Shown here piece by piece: positions 39,382 through 51,594 of a stretch of 64,000 nucleotides of DNA; position 1 is the stretch's first letter, and every line of letters begins with the position of its first letter. The translations under genes were made by a program, and so were the position numbers. The DNA is taken from positions 1 through 64,000 of the forward strand of contig NZ_FMBK01000015.1 of assembly GCF_900095025.1 (NCBI RefSeq), read 5' to 3'. This DNA is from Acinetobacter albensis. Lineage in GTDB: Bacteria; Pseudomonadota; Gammaproteobacteria; Pseudomonadales; Moraxellaceae. The notes beneath the pieces were generated by a model. It was not told the DNA's origin, made no database searches, and was given only the letters and a program-made list of their open reading frames with translations.

Positions 39382-39799
39382 ATTTAAACTGAGCTATGTA
39401 TCTAGATTTTAAGGAAAATCAATCAAAAAGGGTTATAAATCAGTTTTATGAGCGAATGAAAGGTTGTTTCAAATGAAGTGCAAGATAGAAGGAGTCTGAT
39501 TCTTTAATGCTCCTTTGTTCTGAATACGCTAATTGAGAACAAACAACTCGTTCAAAATACATAAATCTAGAAGTTAAAGTCTAAAATGAGCTGAAAATCG
39601 CTCAATTGATAGAATAAATTCATGATTGAGTCCTCAACCTCGGTCTAATTAAAAACTAAAATTTAGAGTTGGCTTTAAAGACTTAAAATTGTCTAACAAT
39701 GTCATTTTCTTTCGCTTAAAAAATCAGTACAAAGTACGATGTCAATAATCACAGATGAAATTTTTAAATTTCATCTTATAAAAACAAAATAGGACGAAT
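39382..39799. other. Intergenic region upstream of the GntR gene
   Basis: About 420 bp, AT-rich, no ORF over 60 codons. A weak hairpin near 39488-39518 (AAGGAG with CTCCTT) could end the TauE transcript. Nothing else recognised. Confidence 0.4.
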
Positions 39800-40495
39800 A
39801 TGCCAGAACAAGAACGGGAGAGTTTGTCCGAACAGATTGCACAGCATATCAGTGAGCAAATTATTCGTGGCGAATTGGTGGAGGGTGAGCGGATTCAGGA
39901 GCTCAGAATTTCGGCTGAGCTGGATGTCAGTCGCGGTTCTGTACGTGAAGCTTTGCTTTTACTACAACGAACCCAGCTGATTGAAATTTATCCAAGACGG
40001 GGTGCGATTGTATCCGAAATGTCGGCCCAACAAATGCGTGCCTTATTTGACATGAGTGCTTTATTATTGGGTCAAATTGTTCAGCGTATGGCAGAAACTT
40101 GGCGTACCCATGAAGCGGAAAAACTTCAAGAACTTTTGGCTCAATTACATGAGGAGACCCGTCAAGGCAATACTGAAAAATTTTATGATTTAATTTTTAA
40201 AAGTATGTCCCAGCAACATGAAATGGTGGCTAATCCTTACTTGATGAAATTTTATCAAGAACTGTTGCCATCTTTGCGCCGTAGTTATTTTTTAACCTTA
40301 AATATCTCTCGACGGGAGCTTCAAGAATCATTTGATTTATTTAAGTTGGTGACTGATGCAGTTTTGATCCGAAAATCACAACAAGCTACTTTATTTATGG
40401 ATGATTTTTGTCGACACTTGCGTAACCTTGTGTTGGAATCTCTGACACGGATGAAACAAATCGAACTTGCATGGGCAAGACGTTCACGACGTTGA
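39800..40495 (+). CDS. GntR-family transcriptional regulator, FCD type
   Basis: 231 residues. The winged helix-turn-helix (about 8-70: SLSEQIAQHISEQIIRGELV, GSVREALLLLQRTQLIEIYPRRGA) is typical of the FadR/GntR subfamily, followed by a helical FCD ligand domain. Ligand and targets unknown. It is 10 bp before smc, so the two are probably cotranscribed. Confidence 0.92.
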   Translation: MPEQERESLSEQIAQHISEQIIRGELVEGERIQELRISAELDVSRGSVREALLLLQRTQLIEIYPRRGAIVSEMSAQQMRALFDMSALLLGQIVQRMAETWRTHEAEKLQELLAQLHEETRQGNTEKFYDLIFKSMSQQHEMVANPYLMKFYQELLPSLRRSYFLTLNISRRELQESFDLFKLVTDAVLIRKSQQATLFMDDFCRHLRNLVLESLTRMKQIELAWARRSRR

Positions 40496-40505
40496 TCAGG
40501 ACATT

Positions 40506-43500
40506 ATGCGTTTAAGCAGCTTAAAACTTTCTGGCTTTAAATCTTTTGCCGATAGTACGACTTTACATTTCAAGGCGAATCGTACCGCCGTAGTAGGACC
40601 CAATGGTTGTGGTAAATCCAATGTGATTGATGCCATTCGTTGGGTCATGGGTGAATCAAGTGCACGCCAGCTTCGTGGCGGTAGCATGCAAGATGTCATT
40701 TTTACCGGTACGGCGAAACGTAAACCTGTGGGTGTGGCCAGTGTAGAATTACGCTTTGACAATACCTATGGCAAGCTGGGTGGCGCTTATAATGCTTACA
40801 ACGAATTGGCAGTGCGTCGACAAGTCACTCGTGATGGAAAATCTGATTACTATTTAAATGGTACCAAGTGTCGTCGTCGTGATATTACTGATATTTTCTT
40901 AGGAACAGGACTTGGACCACGCTCCTATGCAGTGATCGAACAGGGCATGATCAACCGTTTGATTGATGCTAAACCTGAAGAAATGCGGATTTTCATTGAG
41001 GAAGCGGCAGGGGTTTCACGTTATCAAGCACGTCGTCGCGAAACTTTATTGCACTTAGACCATACCACGCAAAATTTATCGCGATTGGACGATATTGCTG
41101 CGGAACTTAAGTCACAGCTCAAAACTTTGAAACGTCAGTCTGAAAGTGCGCTTCAATATAAAGAATTAGAAACTCAGATTCGAACCATTAAAGTTGAAGT
41201 TTTGTCTTTTCAATGTGAGCAAAGTAGCCGTTTACAGCAAGAATATACTGTGCAGATGACTGCTTTAGGTGACACTTTTAAATTGGTTCGCTCTGAGTTG
41301 AATACACTCGAACACGATTTAACCGCGACTAGTGAATTATTTCAACGTCTGATTCAACAGTCGACCCCTTTGCAACAAGAATGGCAGCAGGCAGAAAAAA
41401 AGCGTTCTGAATTGAAAGTGACGGTGGAACAAAAGCAATCTTTGTTGCAGCAAAATAGTTCAATCATCACTCAGTTGCAACAACAAAAAATACAGACCAA
41501 AGAGCGTCTACAGTTGCTGGAATTACAAATAGAAAGCTTACAGGTTCAGCAGGATCAGCAAACTGAGCAATTACAACAACAAGAAAGCCAGAGTCATCAA
41601 TACAGTCAAAGCAGCAGTGAGTTAAAAGCACAAAAGCAGCATGCAGAACAACAATTTGAGGGGGTTAAAACTCAAGTTGAGAAAATGCAACAACAAAAAA
41701 TGCAAATGCTGGCACAAAGTGAACAATTAGCCAAAAATATTATGCGAATTGAGCAGCAAAAACAGAGTTTGCATCAACAGACTGCACAACTTCAACAGCA
41801 AGATCAGTTGAATAATATTGAACAACTGGAATTTGAAAAAAGCGAACTGAGTCAACAGATTCAACAGCTAGAACAAGATATTTTAATCCAGCAACAAGAT
41901 TTGAAACATGCACAGACGCAGTATTCCCAGCAAAAAAATGATGTTTCAAACTTACAATCTGCTATTCATGTGTTGCAAGCGGAACAAAAAAATCTGACGC
42001 AATTATTGGTGAAAAATAGCCCAAAAGCGTTGGATAATGTGGTGCAATTGGCACACGTTTTGAAGTTGAAGGGGCAAGCCAAAGTACATGCCAATTTAAT
42101 TGAAAAGTTTTTAGCAGAGTGGTTGGGTGCCAATGTAGTGGATGCCGACCATGGCATTATGGAAAATATACCACGTCAACTTCAAATAAATAGCTTACAA
42201 CAAGATACGATTCAGTTGGCGGATTTACCTTGTTTAGCCAGTTGGATTGAATCACCACAACATTCGCTTTGGCAGCAGGTGGCTGTCGCAGAAAATTTAA
42301 ATCATGCGTTGTCCTTACAAACCCAACTCAGACAGGGGCAATCCATTTTAACGCTAGATGGTTATCAGGTTGCTGCGGATTGGGTGGTAGGTTTGTTTTT
42401 CGATGAAACCAGTCAAGCGGGACAAGGGAGCTTAAGTCATCGTATTCGTTTAGATGAAATTGAAAAAATATTAAGTGTCCAGTTAGCGCAGCTTAAAAGT
42501 ATTGAACAGCAATTACCTGAAGTGATACAACAGATTCAAACACTCCAACAAAATATTCAAGATCAGCAGGAAAACTTAAAGCAACAGCATACAGCCTTGC
42601 AAATGATTGATGTGGCAATGGCGAAGGCTCAAAGTACGCTGCAAGCATTTTCTATGCAGCAACAGCAGTTGCAAAGTCAACTTCAACAACTTGATGAACA
42701 GTTGGAAGAAGATGCGATGCAAAAAGATGATTTAGAAATTGATTTACATGTTTTAAATTTAAAGCTTGAGCAACTTTTACCAAATTATAAAAATTTGCAG
42801 TTTCAGCTTGAACAGTTCAGTGAACAGCTGGAACAGAATCAGCAGACAGAACAGCATGCTCAACAGGATGTAGAGTTACTGCGCCGTCAGAGTACTCAAA
42901 CTCAGCAGCAAATGGCATTACTTGAAAAAGATATTTCGTTTTTAAAAATGCAATATCAACAAATTATGCTACAAATAGAACAGGCTAAAAAGTTAATTGA
43001 TCCGGTTCAGTTGGAATTGCCGATATTGGAAACGCAGTTCCATCAACAAGCAGAAATGACTGAAAAATTACAAAAAACTTGGAGCGAATGGCAAGTTGAG
43101 CTGAATAATTTGCAAGAAAAACAGCAACAGTTGACCGAGCAGCGTCATCAACATCAGCAACAAGATGAAAAGTTACGTGGGCAATTAGAAGAAAAACGAC
43201 TGGCTTGGCAAGTGGCAAAATCCGATTTTCAACATTATTCAGAACAACTCACCGCTTTAAATAGTGAAATGATCTGTGGCTTAAGTATTGATGTCATTTC
43301 GCATCAAAAACAACTTGAAAAAGCCCAGCAGCAATTTGACAAGTTGGGCCCAGTTAATTTGGCAGCTTCTGAAGAATATGAAGAAATTTCCACACGCTTT
43401 ACGCAATTGAGTCATCAAATGCAGGATTTGGAGAAAACGGTTGATCAATTGAAAAATGCCATGAAAAGTATTGATCAAGAAACCCGTAAATTGTTCATGA

Positions 43501-43961
43501 ATACTTTTGATCAAGTGAATTTAGAGCTACAAGATTTGTTTCCAAAAGTGTTTGATGGTGGAGAAGCGAGTTTAAGCCTCGAAGATGATTGGCAGTCAGG
43601 TGTAAAATTGATGGCACGTCCGCCAGGAAAGCGTAATAGCACTTTGGCTTTATTGTCGGGTGGAGAAAAAGCCCTGACTGCATTGGCTTTGGTATTTGCG
43701 ATTTTTCGTTTAAATCCTGCACCATTTTGTGTTTTAGATGAGGTTGATGCGCCTTTGGATGATGCCAATGTCGGTCGGTTTTGTAATTTGGTAAAAGAGC
43801 TTTCTGAACACGTGCAATTCATTTACATTACTCATAATAAAGTTGCAATGACCATGGCAACCGATTTGTTAGGTGTTACCATGCCAGAAGCTGGGACATC
43901 AAAATTAGTTACTGTCGATTTGGAACAGGCAAAAGAATACGGTTTAGTCGCGGAGTCATAA
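40506..43961 (+). CDS. smc: Chromosome segregation protein SMC
   Basis: Condensin ATPase that organises the chromosome with ScpA and ScpB, which are encoded at 55.6-57.0 kb. 1151 residues from ATG 40506: Walker A GPNGCGKS at 31-38, long Gln-rich coiled coils (about 170-500 and 650-950), a hinge near 510-640, the signature LALLSGGEKALTALAL and Walker B CVLDEVDAPLDD. Presence of SMC-ScpAB rather than MukBEF fits Moraxellaceae. The longer frame from 40467 overlaps the GntR gene and is unlikely. Confidence 0.97.
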   Translation: MRLSSLKLSGFKSFADSTTLHFKANRTAVVGPNGCGKSNVIDAIRWVMGESSARQLRGGSMQDVIFTGTAKRKPVGVASVELRFDNTYGKLGGAYNAYNELAVRRQVTRDGKSDYYLNGTKCRRRDITDIFLGTGLGPRSYAVIEQGMINRLIDAKPEEMRIFIEEAAGVSRYQARRRETLLHLDHTTQNLSRLDDIAAELKSQLKTLKRQSESALQYKELETQIRTIKVEVLSFQCEQSSRLQQEYTVQMTALGDTFKLVRSELNTLEHDLTATSELFQRLIQQSTPLQQEWQQAEKKRSELKVTVEQKQSLLQQNSSIITQLQQQKIQTKERLQLLELQIESLQVQQDQQTEQLQQQESQSHQYSQSSSELKAQKQHAEQQFEGVKTQVEKMQQQKMQMLAQSEQLAKNIMRIEQQKQSLHQQTAQLQQQDQLNNIEQLEFEKSELSQQIQQLEQDILIQQQDLKHAQTQYSQQKNDVSNLQSAIHVLQAEQKNLTQLLVKNSPKALDNVVQLAHVLKLKGQAKVHANLIEKFLAEWLGANVVDADHGIMENIPRQLQINSLQQDTIQLADLPCLASWIESPQHSLWQQVAVAENLNHALSLQTQLRQGQSILTLDGYQVAADWVVGLFFDETSQAGQGSLSHRIRLDEIEKILSVQLAQLKSIEQQLPEVIQQIQTLQQNIQDQQENLKQQHTALQMIDVAMAKAQSTLQAFSMQQQQLQSQLQQLDEQLEEDAMQKDDLEIDLHVLNLKLEQLLPNYKNLQFQLEQFSEQLEQNQQTEQHAQQDVELLRRQSTQTQQQMALLEKDISFLKMQYQQIMLQIEQAKKLIDPVQLELPILETQFHQQAEMTEKLQKTWSEWQVELNNLQEKQQQLTEQRHQHQQQDEKLRGQLEEKRLAWQVAKSDFQHYSEQLTALNSEMICGLSIDVISHQKQLEKAQQQFDKLGPVNLAASEEYEEISTRFTQLSHQMQDLEKTVDQLKNAMKSIDQETRKLFMNTFDQVNLELQDLFPKVFDGGEASLSLEDDWQSGVKLMARPPGKRNSTLALLSGGEKALTALALVFAIFRLNPAPFCVLDEVDAPLDDANVGRFCNLVKELSEHVQFIYITHNKVAMTMATDLLGVTMPEAGTSKLVTVDLEQAKEYGLVAES

Positions 43962-43962
43962 T

Positions 43963-44961
43963 ATGGAAGTCACCACCATCGTTGGTATTGTTATTGCCGT
44001 TATCATTATGCTATTCGGCTTAAGAATTTTGTTTAAAAAACCTACTGATGCAGCACCGTCATTAGAATCAAACTTGCATATGGATAAAGATAGCCAGCAA
44101 CCTGTGATTCCACGTCATGTTCGCGATCAATTGCACAGTAGCAAAGCTGAAGCGGTCGCACGGGTAGAACCAACTTTGGCTGAAGTACCCGTGGTGACGA
44201 ATGAGAAGCTTGAACATTCTGAAGAGAAAATGACGGAAGCAGTTGGTGTTCAGCCAACAATTGCCGCAATGCCTGATTCAGTTGAAATCGAACAACAAGC
44301 GCTCAGTGACCAACAGATTCAAGATCAAAACTCTAAAAACCCAAGCGTTGTCCAAGACGGCCTGATGGCAGCTGAAACATTACAAGCTCAACCAGGAAAA
44401 GAAAATACGCTGCCAGAATTTAGTTTAAATACTCAGATTGAAAAAGCTGAAATTTCAGAATTTGATGATGAAAGCAGTATTTTAGATGAGCATTTACATG
44501 AACAGCAACGTGTGGATGAGGAAAGTGCATTATCGACTGCGGTTGATTTTATTGCCCTCAATATTTATCCAGAACGTCGAGTGCTTTCAGGTGAAAAAAC
44601 CTTAAAAGTCTTGCTTAAATATGGTTTGCGCTTTGGTGAAATGGCATGTTTTCACCGCTATAGCCAAGATGAAAGTAAATTGCTTTTTTCAGTGTTGCAA
44701 ATTACAGATGAAGGTGCAGCAGGTTTTGACTTAGAAACGCTCTCGACTGAACAAGTCAAAGGTTTAGCTTTTTTCTTGGCATTACCGCATAGCGATGTAC
44801 AAAATGCTTTTGATACGATGGATAGTATTTCGCGTTTAATTGCCCGTGAAATTGACGGCACGGTTTATGATCAAAACAATCAGGAATTTACCCCACAGCT
44901 CCGCGAACAATGGCGTCATCAAGCGATTGATTACCGTTCAGGTCATGCAGCAGAAGTTTAA
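43963..44961 (+). CDS. zipA: Cell division protein ZipA
   Basis: Membrane anchor of FtsZ at the division ring. 332 residues: N-terminal helix TTIVGIVIAVIIMLFGLRIL without cleavage, an acidic Gln/Pro-rich linker (about 35-180), and a C-terminal FtsZ-binding domain (about 195-325, with DFIALNIYPERRVLSGE and MACFHRYS). One bp separates it from smc and ligA follows, the conserved smc-zipA-ligA order seen in several gammaproteobacteria. Confidence 0.95.
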   Translation: MEVTTIVGIVIAVIIMLFGLRILFKKPTDAAPSLESNLHMDKDSQQPVIPRHVRDQLHSSKAEAVARVEPTLAEVPVVTNEKLEHSEEKMTEAVGVQPTIAAMPDSVEIEQQALSDQQIQDQNSKNPSVVQDGLMAAETLQAQPGKENTLPEFSLNTQIEKAEISEFDDESSILDEHLHEQQRVDEESALSTAVDFIALNIYPERRVLSGEKTLKVLLKYGLRFGEMACFHRYSQDESKLLFSVLQITDEGAAGFDLETLSTEQVKGLAFFLALPHSDVQNAFDTMDSISRLIAREIDGTVYDQNNQEFTPQLREQWRHQAIDYRSGHAAEV

Positions 44962-45005
44962 TTTGAAACTGAGTGGCGTGATTTCTATAATAGCAAATAG
45001 ATTGA

Positions 45006-47090
<2,085 letters not shown>

Positions 47091-47146
47091 AATTTTATAA
47101 AAGTCTTATGCGTCTAAAAGCATCCTTGATTCAATAAGAAGTCATT

Positions 47147-47184
47147 ATGAAGGACATAATTTATAGCATTATGTCCTTCATTTT
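47147..47184 (+). terminator. Intrinsic terminator of ligA
   Basis: A 14-bp perfect inverted repeat (47147-47160 with 47168-47181), 7-nt loop, T4 tail, 57 bp after the ligA stop. Confidence 0.7.
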
Positions 47185-47763
47185 CGATGAGTTTAACTAT
47201 CGAGAAGTTTGAGTTTAATTATTTCATTTAAATGGATAAATGTGGAAAATAGAAATATTAATTTCAGTTAAATTGTTATCCAAAAATGGAGTTCAATTGA
47301 ATAAACCATTTATCTTTTACAGTACAGTTTGCGCTTCATTTTTAAAATAATTTAAGACGGTGGGGTTAATATTGATTCAATCTTTTAGTAGAGTATGTAG
47401 TGTTGCTTTTGCGATCTTTTATAATGAGTAAAATCATTCAAATGATTTGGGAGTAATCATTTGTCTAGATAAGCATCCGTATAAAACTTTAATTTTAATC
47501 GCATAGTACATCTAGGTTGAGCCTACTTCATCCATAATATAAGACTCATAAAGTCTTTCTGCTCAGTCTCCCCATGAATAAGAACCATTTGTAATCGTTA
47601 CAAATCTTAAAATAATAGTTTTAGATGGAAAACAGATCTATAAAAATGCTCTGAATGACGCAAAGGCTTATTTTTTATATAAAAAGTGAGATGCGGTAAA
47701 GTGAAAATGCGTATGCTTCTCATTTTTATTTTATAAAAATCATAAACTTACATAATTTATCTT
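47185..47763. other. Long AT-rich gap between ligA and bfr
   Basis: About 580 bp with no ORF, strong hairpin or recognisable RNA gene. It is unusually long for this window and could conceal a small RNA or decayed gene, but the sequence shows neither. Confidence 0.4.
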
Positions 47764-47792
47764 TTGCATTCAGGAGCTGTTTTGGCCATACT
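47764..47792 (+). promoter_or_regulatory. Candidate bfr promoter
   Basis: TTGCAT, 17-bp spacer, CATACT, ending 26 bp before the bfr ATG, with GTAGGAG as SD. No clear Fur box seen. Confidence 0.4.
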
Positions 47793-47818
47793 ATTGAAAA
47801 AGGGTAGGAGAATTTGAA

Positions 47819-48283
47819 ATGCGTGGCAATCCAGAAGTCATAGACTATTTAAATATGTTGATCGGTGGCGAACTGGCTGCTCGTGATCAATATCTCATTC
47901 ATTCTCGTATGTATGAAGATTGGGGTTTAGCTAAAATCTTTGAACGTATCGATCATGAGATGCAAGAAGAAGCAGCGCATGCCGATTCGATTATTCGCCG
48001 TGTTCTTTTCTTGGAAGGCACACCGAATATGAATCGTGATGATATTGAAACGGGTGAAGATGTAATCACGTGTTTGAAAGCAGATTTAAAGCTTGAATAT
48101 CATGTACGTGAAAAATTAGCGATTGGCGTAAAACTTTGCGAAGAAAAGGGCGATTACGTTACTCGCGATATGTTGCGTCAGCAAATGTCGGATACTGAAG
48201 AAGACCATACCTATTGGTTAGAAAAACAAATTCGTCTGATTGAATTGATTGGTTTACAAAACTATATTCAATCACAAATGTAG
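47819..48283 (+). CDS. bfr: Bacterioferritin lacking the haem-ligand methionine
   Basis: Iron-storage 24-mer subunit, 154 residues. The di-iron ferroxidase ligands are in place: Glu18, Glu51, His54, Glu93 (equivalent of 94), Glu127, His130. At the position of the haem-binding Met52 it has Ala (QEEAAHAD), so the intersubunit haem should not bind in homomers. Two-subunit bacterioferritins with one haem-less ferroxidase subunit are known. The partner is not in this window. Convergent with the peroxiredoxin gene. Confidence 0.92.
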   Translation: MRGNPEVIDYLNMLIGGELAARDQYLIHSRMYEDWGLAKIFERIDHEMQEEAAHADSIIRRVLFLEGTPNMNRDDIETGEDVITCLKADLKLEYHVREKLAIGVKLCEEKGDYVTRDMLRQQMSDTEEDHTYWLEKQIRLIELIGLQNYIQSQM

Positions 48284-48297
48284 AATGTAAATTTTTG

Positions 48298-48331
48298 AGC
48301 AAAAAGCCCAGTACATACTGGGCTTTTTGCT
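48298..48331 (+). terminator. Bidirectional intrinsic terminator
   Basis: AGCAAAAAGCCCAGT (48298-48312) pairs with ACTGGGCTTTTTGCT (48317-48331) between convergent bfr and the peroxiredoxin. Confidence 0.85.
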
Positions 48332-48353
48332 GAAAGCAAACTTTTAAGATTAT

Positions 48354-48947
48354 CTATTTGACTGGTTTAACATTATTTTTTGACAGTTTTTGAATATCTG
48401 CTAAAACTTGGCCAGCATGGGATTGTGTGTTGACACTATTGTAGTGATAAACAATTGTCCCTTGAGGATCAATCAAAAAACTTTCACGTTTTGCAATTTT
48501 AGTTACGCCTAAATTACGTACTATGCCGAGTTGAGTGGCCAGATGGTGATTATTGTCGGCCAGAATCGGAAAAGGTAAACCTAATTTTTCAGAAAATTTT
48601 TGATGAGATTTAACATCATCTAAACTGGCACCGAGCACCACGGCGTTATTTTTTAAAAATTGTGGATAGAGTGCCTTGAATTGGTTGGCTTCTTGCGTAC
48701 ACCCGGGTGAGTTATCTTTCGGATAAAAATAAAGCACAACCCATTTGCCTTTATATTGGCTAAGTGAATGCCATTTTGAATTTTGATCTTGAAGTTTAAA
48801 GGCAGGCGCAATTTTGCCCACCCATTCTTTTTGGGAGTTTACATCTTTTTTTAAAACCGAATTTTCAGCATGACCCAGTGTTATAGCCCCAAAGGTTGTA
48901 CTGATGCAAACTAGACCGATATTCAATATTTTATTGTAGTTCATCAT
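48354..48947 (-). CDS. Exported 1-Cys peroxiredoxin, AhpC/TSA (Bcp-like)
   Basis: Thiol peroxidase of the Bcp/PrxQ type. The thioredoxin-like fold has the peroxidatic Cys in KDNSPGCTQEA (Cys83) and the downstream family Arg. There is no resolving Cys five residues later and no other Cys in the mature part, so it should work as a 1-Cys enzyme. The N-terminus (NKILNIGLVCISTTFGAITLG, then HAEN) is a Sec signal, placing it in the periplasm. Start chosen at the ATG-ATG pair at 48947. A frame to 48977 lengthens the leader without an SD. Confidence 0.86.
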   Translation of the reverse strand: MMNYNKILNIGLVCISTTFGAITLGHAENSVLKKDVNSQKEWVGKIAPAFKLQDQNSKWHSLSQYKGKWVVLYFYPKDNSPGCTQEANQFKALYPQFLKNNAVVLGASLDDVKSHQKFSEKLGLPFPILADNNHHLATQLGIVRNLGVTKIAKRESFLIDPQGTIVYHYNSVNTQSHAGQVLADIQKLSKNNVKPVK

Positions 48948-49465
48948 ATATACTTTATAAGATTCATCGAGAATCATTTGATTTTACCAAGATTTAAAAT
49001 TGAATGTGGATAAGAATGTATGGGTATTTGTTTCTTGATGTAGATAACAACAATCGTAAAACTAAAACTTACGACAAAAATCAGAACAGCAAGGATATTG
49101 GCGCAACATGAATCAAGTGAAAACCGAATGTTGTAGCCTCGCTTGAGGCATGGCAAACACAATGAAATACTCGTAACAGTGAAGCTATCAAAACACGTCA
49201 CGCGGAGGATGGACGGATAGAAACGCGATCCCAGTTAGACTTCGAAGATCAAGATTATTTATTGGTTTATGTGCGTGTAAAAATATTGCTGATGCTCAGT
49301 AAGTAGGCCGAAACAGCACGTTTGATCTGGATAAAATACAGAAATAGTTTAAAACGCACTAGCAAAAAATTATTTCTACTCAATGATTGCTAGACTGAGC
49401 AGATAGGCTCTAGTATTGAAGACTAAAAGCTAAAAATAAAAGCCGTTATACTGCGACTCAAGAGA
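48948..49465. other. Gap between the peroxiredoxin and bio genes
   Basis: About 520 bp. It contains one consensus DnaA box TGTGGATAA (49005-49013) but no array. Codon-like stretches with several stops suggest a decayed gene, but nothing recognisable. The bio operon promoter must lie in its 3' part. Confidence 0.3.
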
Positions 49466-49483
49466 TTGAAGAAGAGCTTAGCA

Positions 49484-50203
49484 TTGAAGCAAAAAATTTT
49501 ACTGATTACAGGTTGGGGGGGCGGAATTCAGCCACTTGAACCTTTAAAAAAAGCACTAGAGCAACGAGGACATGCCGTCGAGCTATGGAATATTTTTAAT
49601 GCTTTAGACCAACATATTTTACAGCAAAAAGTAGCTCTTGCTCATGGCTTTGATGTGATTGTTGGTTGGTCATTAGGTGGTCAGTTAGCAACACTCTTGG
49701 TTGAGCAAATTGAATTAAGATACACCGAGCAAAAAGTTCTCATTAGTTTGGCCTCTAATCCTTGCTTTGTTGCCGATACCACTTGGCAAACTGCAATGAG
49801 TTCACTCAATTTTCAACAATTTAAACACTCTTTTGAACAAGATCACATTGCGACTTTAAAGAAATTTGGATATATGATGTGTCAGGGCATGAGTACGCTT
49901 AAACTAGACTTCCTGACTTTACAAAATTTAATTCAACCTCAGCCAATTCCTTTATTAAAACAGGGTTTAATTTTATTGGAAAAATTAAATACCGTCAGTA
50001 TCTTAAAAAAATATGCAGGTCATCAATACCATATTTTTGCAGAGCAAGATACTTTAGTTGATTACAAGATTACGCAGAAATTTGCTGAATTCGAAGCGAA
50101 GTTTTTAAAAGTGACAGGGATTAAAGGTTCACATGCATGTCCATTATTTCAAACACAGCAAATAACTGACAAAATCTGCCAATATTTACAGGAAATAAAT
50201 TAA
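49484..50203 (+). CDS. bioH: BioH-like pimeloyl-ACP methyl ester esterase
   Basis: Alpha/beta hydrolase expected to free pimeloyl-ACP from its methyl ester and end BioC-initiated pimelate synthesis. The nucleophile motif GWSLGG (Ser63) with the following ISLASNPCFVA resembles BioH, the acid is in FAEQDTLV and the His in GSHACP. The TTG at 49484 has GAAGAG 8 bp upstream. A TTG 18 bp earlier is in frame but poorly spaced. Clustering with bioAFCD supports the role, but sequence similarity to E. coli BioH is modest as judged by eye. Confidence 0.8.
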   Translation: MKQKILLITGWGGGIQPLEPLKKALEQRGHAVELWNIFNALDQHILQQKVALAHGFDVIVGWSLGGQLATLLVEQIELRYTEQKVLISLASNPCFVADTTWQTAMSSLNFQQFKHSFEQDHIATLKKFGYMMCQGMSTLKLDFLTLQNLIQPQPIPLLKQGLILLEKLNTVSILKKYAGHQYHIFAEQDTLVDYKITQKFAEFEAKFLKVTGIKGSHACPLFQTQQITDKICQYLQEIN

Positions 50204-50298
50204 ACATCAGGATAAGTGGTAAATATCGCAATTTATTTTTTATCTGTGCAGGTTTAAGATCAAGGACCTAGGTTTTTGCTGCATATACGGAGTTAAGG

Positions 50299-51594
50299 AT
50301 GACCGAAACAACTGATCTGGAATTTGATCTTGCGCATATTTGGCATCCTTATACCTCTATGACTCAGCCTTTACCTGTGTTTAAGGTAAAGCAAGCCTAT
50401 GGAGCGATTATAGAGTTAGAGGATGGCCGTCAATTAATTGATGGAATGTCCTCTTGGTGGTGTGCCATTCATGGTTATAACCATCCAGAATTAAATCAAG
50501 CCGTGACCGAACAATTACAAAAAATGTCACACATCATGTTTGGTGGGTTTACCCATGATCCTGCCATTCAATTGGGAAAATTACTGCTTAAAATAACTCC
50601 ACCCAGTTTAGATAAAATTTTTTATGCCGATTCAGGTTCCGTTGCGGTAGAAGTTGCTTTGAAAATGGCAGTGCAGTATTGGGTTTCACTGGGTCAACCG
50701 ATTAAAACCAATTTTGTCACGCCACGTTCGGGCTATCATGGTGATACATGGAATGCAATGTCGGTTTGTGATCCAGTCACGGGTATGCACCAAATTTTTG
50801 GCACAAGTTTGCCCAATCGTTTTTTTGTACCCGCACCTAAAGTGGGATTTTATGAAGAATGGGATCAGTCAGATATTGCCGAATTAGCGCAGATATTAAA
50901 ATTGCAACACAAGAATATTGCCGGCTTAATTTTAGAACCCATCGTGCAGGGTGCAGGCGGGATGCGGTTTTATCATCCCGAATATTTACGTCAAGCCAAA
51001 TTGCTCTGTGAAAAGTATCAAGTCTTGTTAATTTTTGATGAAATTGCTACGGGTTTTGGACGCACAGGAAAATTATTTGCTTGGGAACACGCTCAAGTTG
51101 AACCTGATATTATGTGTATCGGGAAAGGATTAACGGGCGGCTATATGACGCTTTCTGCAACCTTAACCAGTCAAAAAGTCGCTGAAGCCATCAGTCAGGG
51201 TGAAGCCAGTGTGTTTATGCATGGCCCAACGTTTATGGCCAATCCTTTGGCTTGTGCTGTTGCCGTAAAAAGCACCGAGATTTTATTGGCACAAGACTGG
51301 CAAGCGACAATTCAACGTATCGAAAAACAATTACAACAGCATTTATTGCCACTCTATACCCTTAATTTTGTGCAAGATGTGCGTATTTTAGGTGCCATTG
51401 GTGTGGTGGAGCTGACTTTTAGTGTTGATATGAAGACCTTACAACAGAAATTCGTCCAACGAGGGATTTGGATTCGACCGTTTGGAAAATTGGTCTATGT
51501 CATGCCACCTTATGTGATCAGTGAAACTGAATTAAACCGTTTATTAGAACAGTTGGTTGAAGTGGTCATACTGATGCAAGAAGGTGTAGCATGA
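50299..51594 (+). CDS. bioA: Adenosylmethionine-8-amino-7-oxononanoate aminotransferase
   Basis: PLP enzyme that converts KAPA to DAPA using SAM as amino donor. 431 residues, class III aminotransferase. Motifs: HIWHPYTSM at the N-terminus, the substrate-site [24 protein letters not shown] and the PLP lysine in [11 protein letters not shown]. The stop overlaps bioF by 4 bp. No BirA operator upstream is expected because BirA here lacks a DNA-binding domain. Confidence 0.97.
   Translation: MTETTDLEFDLAHIWHPYTSMTQPLPVFKVKQAYGAIIELEDGRQLIDGMSSWWCAIHGYNHPELNQAVTEQLQKMSHIMFGGFTHDPAIQLGKLLLKITPPSLDKIFYADSGSVAVEVALKMAVQYWVSLGQPIKTNFVTPRSGYHGDTWNAMSVCDPVTGMHQIFGTSLPNRFFVPAPKVGFYEEWDQSDIAELAQILKLQHKNIAGLILEPIVQGAGGMRFYHPEYLRQAKLLCEKYQVLLIFDEIATGFGRTGKLFAWEHAQVEPDIMCIGKGLTGGYMTLSATLTSQKVAEAISQGEASVFMHGPTFMANPLACAVAVKSTEILLAQDWQATIQRIEKQLQQHLLPLYTLNFVQDVRILGAIGVVELTFSVDMKTLQQKFVQRGIWIRPFGKLVYVMPPYVISETELNRLLEQLVEVVILMQEGVA

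Noticed and set aside
47091..47818. Long gap after ligA as a hidden RNA gene
   Set aside because: Apart from the ligA terminator and the bfr promoter, no stable fold, tRNA-like cloverleaf or ORF can be seen by eye.
49005..49013. Single consensus DnaA box near the bio operon
   Set aside because: One isolated 9-mer is expected by chance at this AT content.
48974..49201. Minus-strand 75-codon hydrophobic ORF upstream of the peroxiredoxin
   Set aside because: No SD, no recognised family, irregular codon pattern. It is treated as non-coding.
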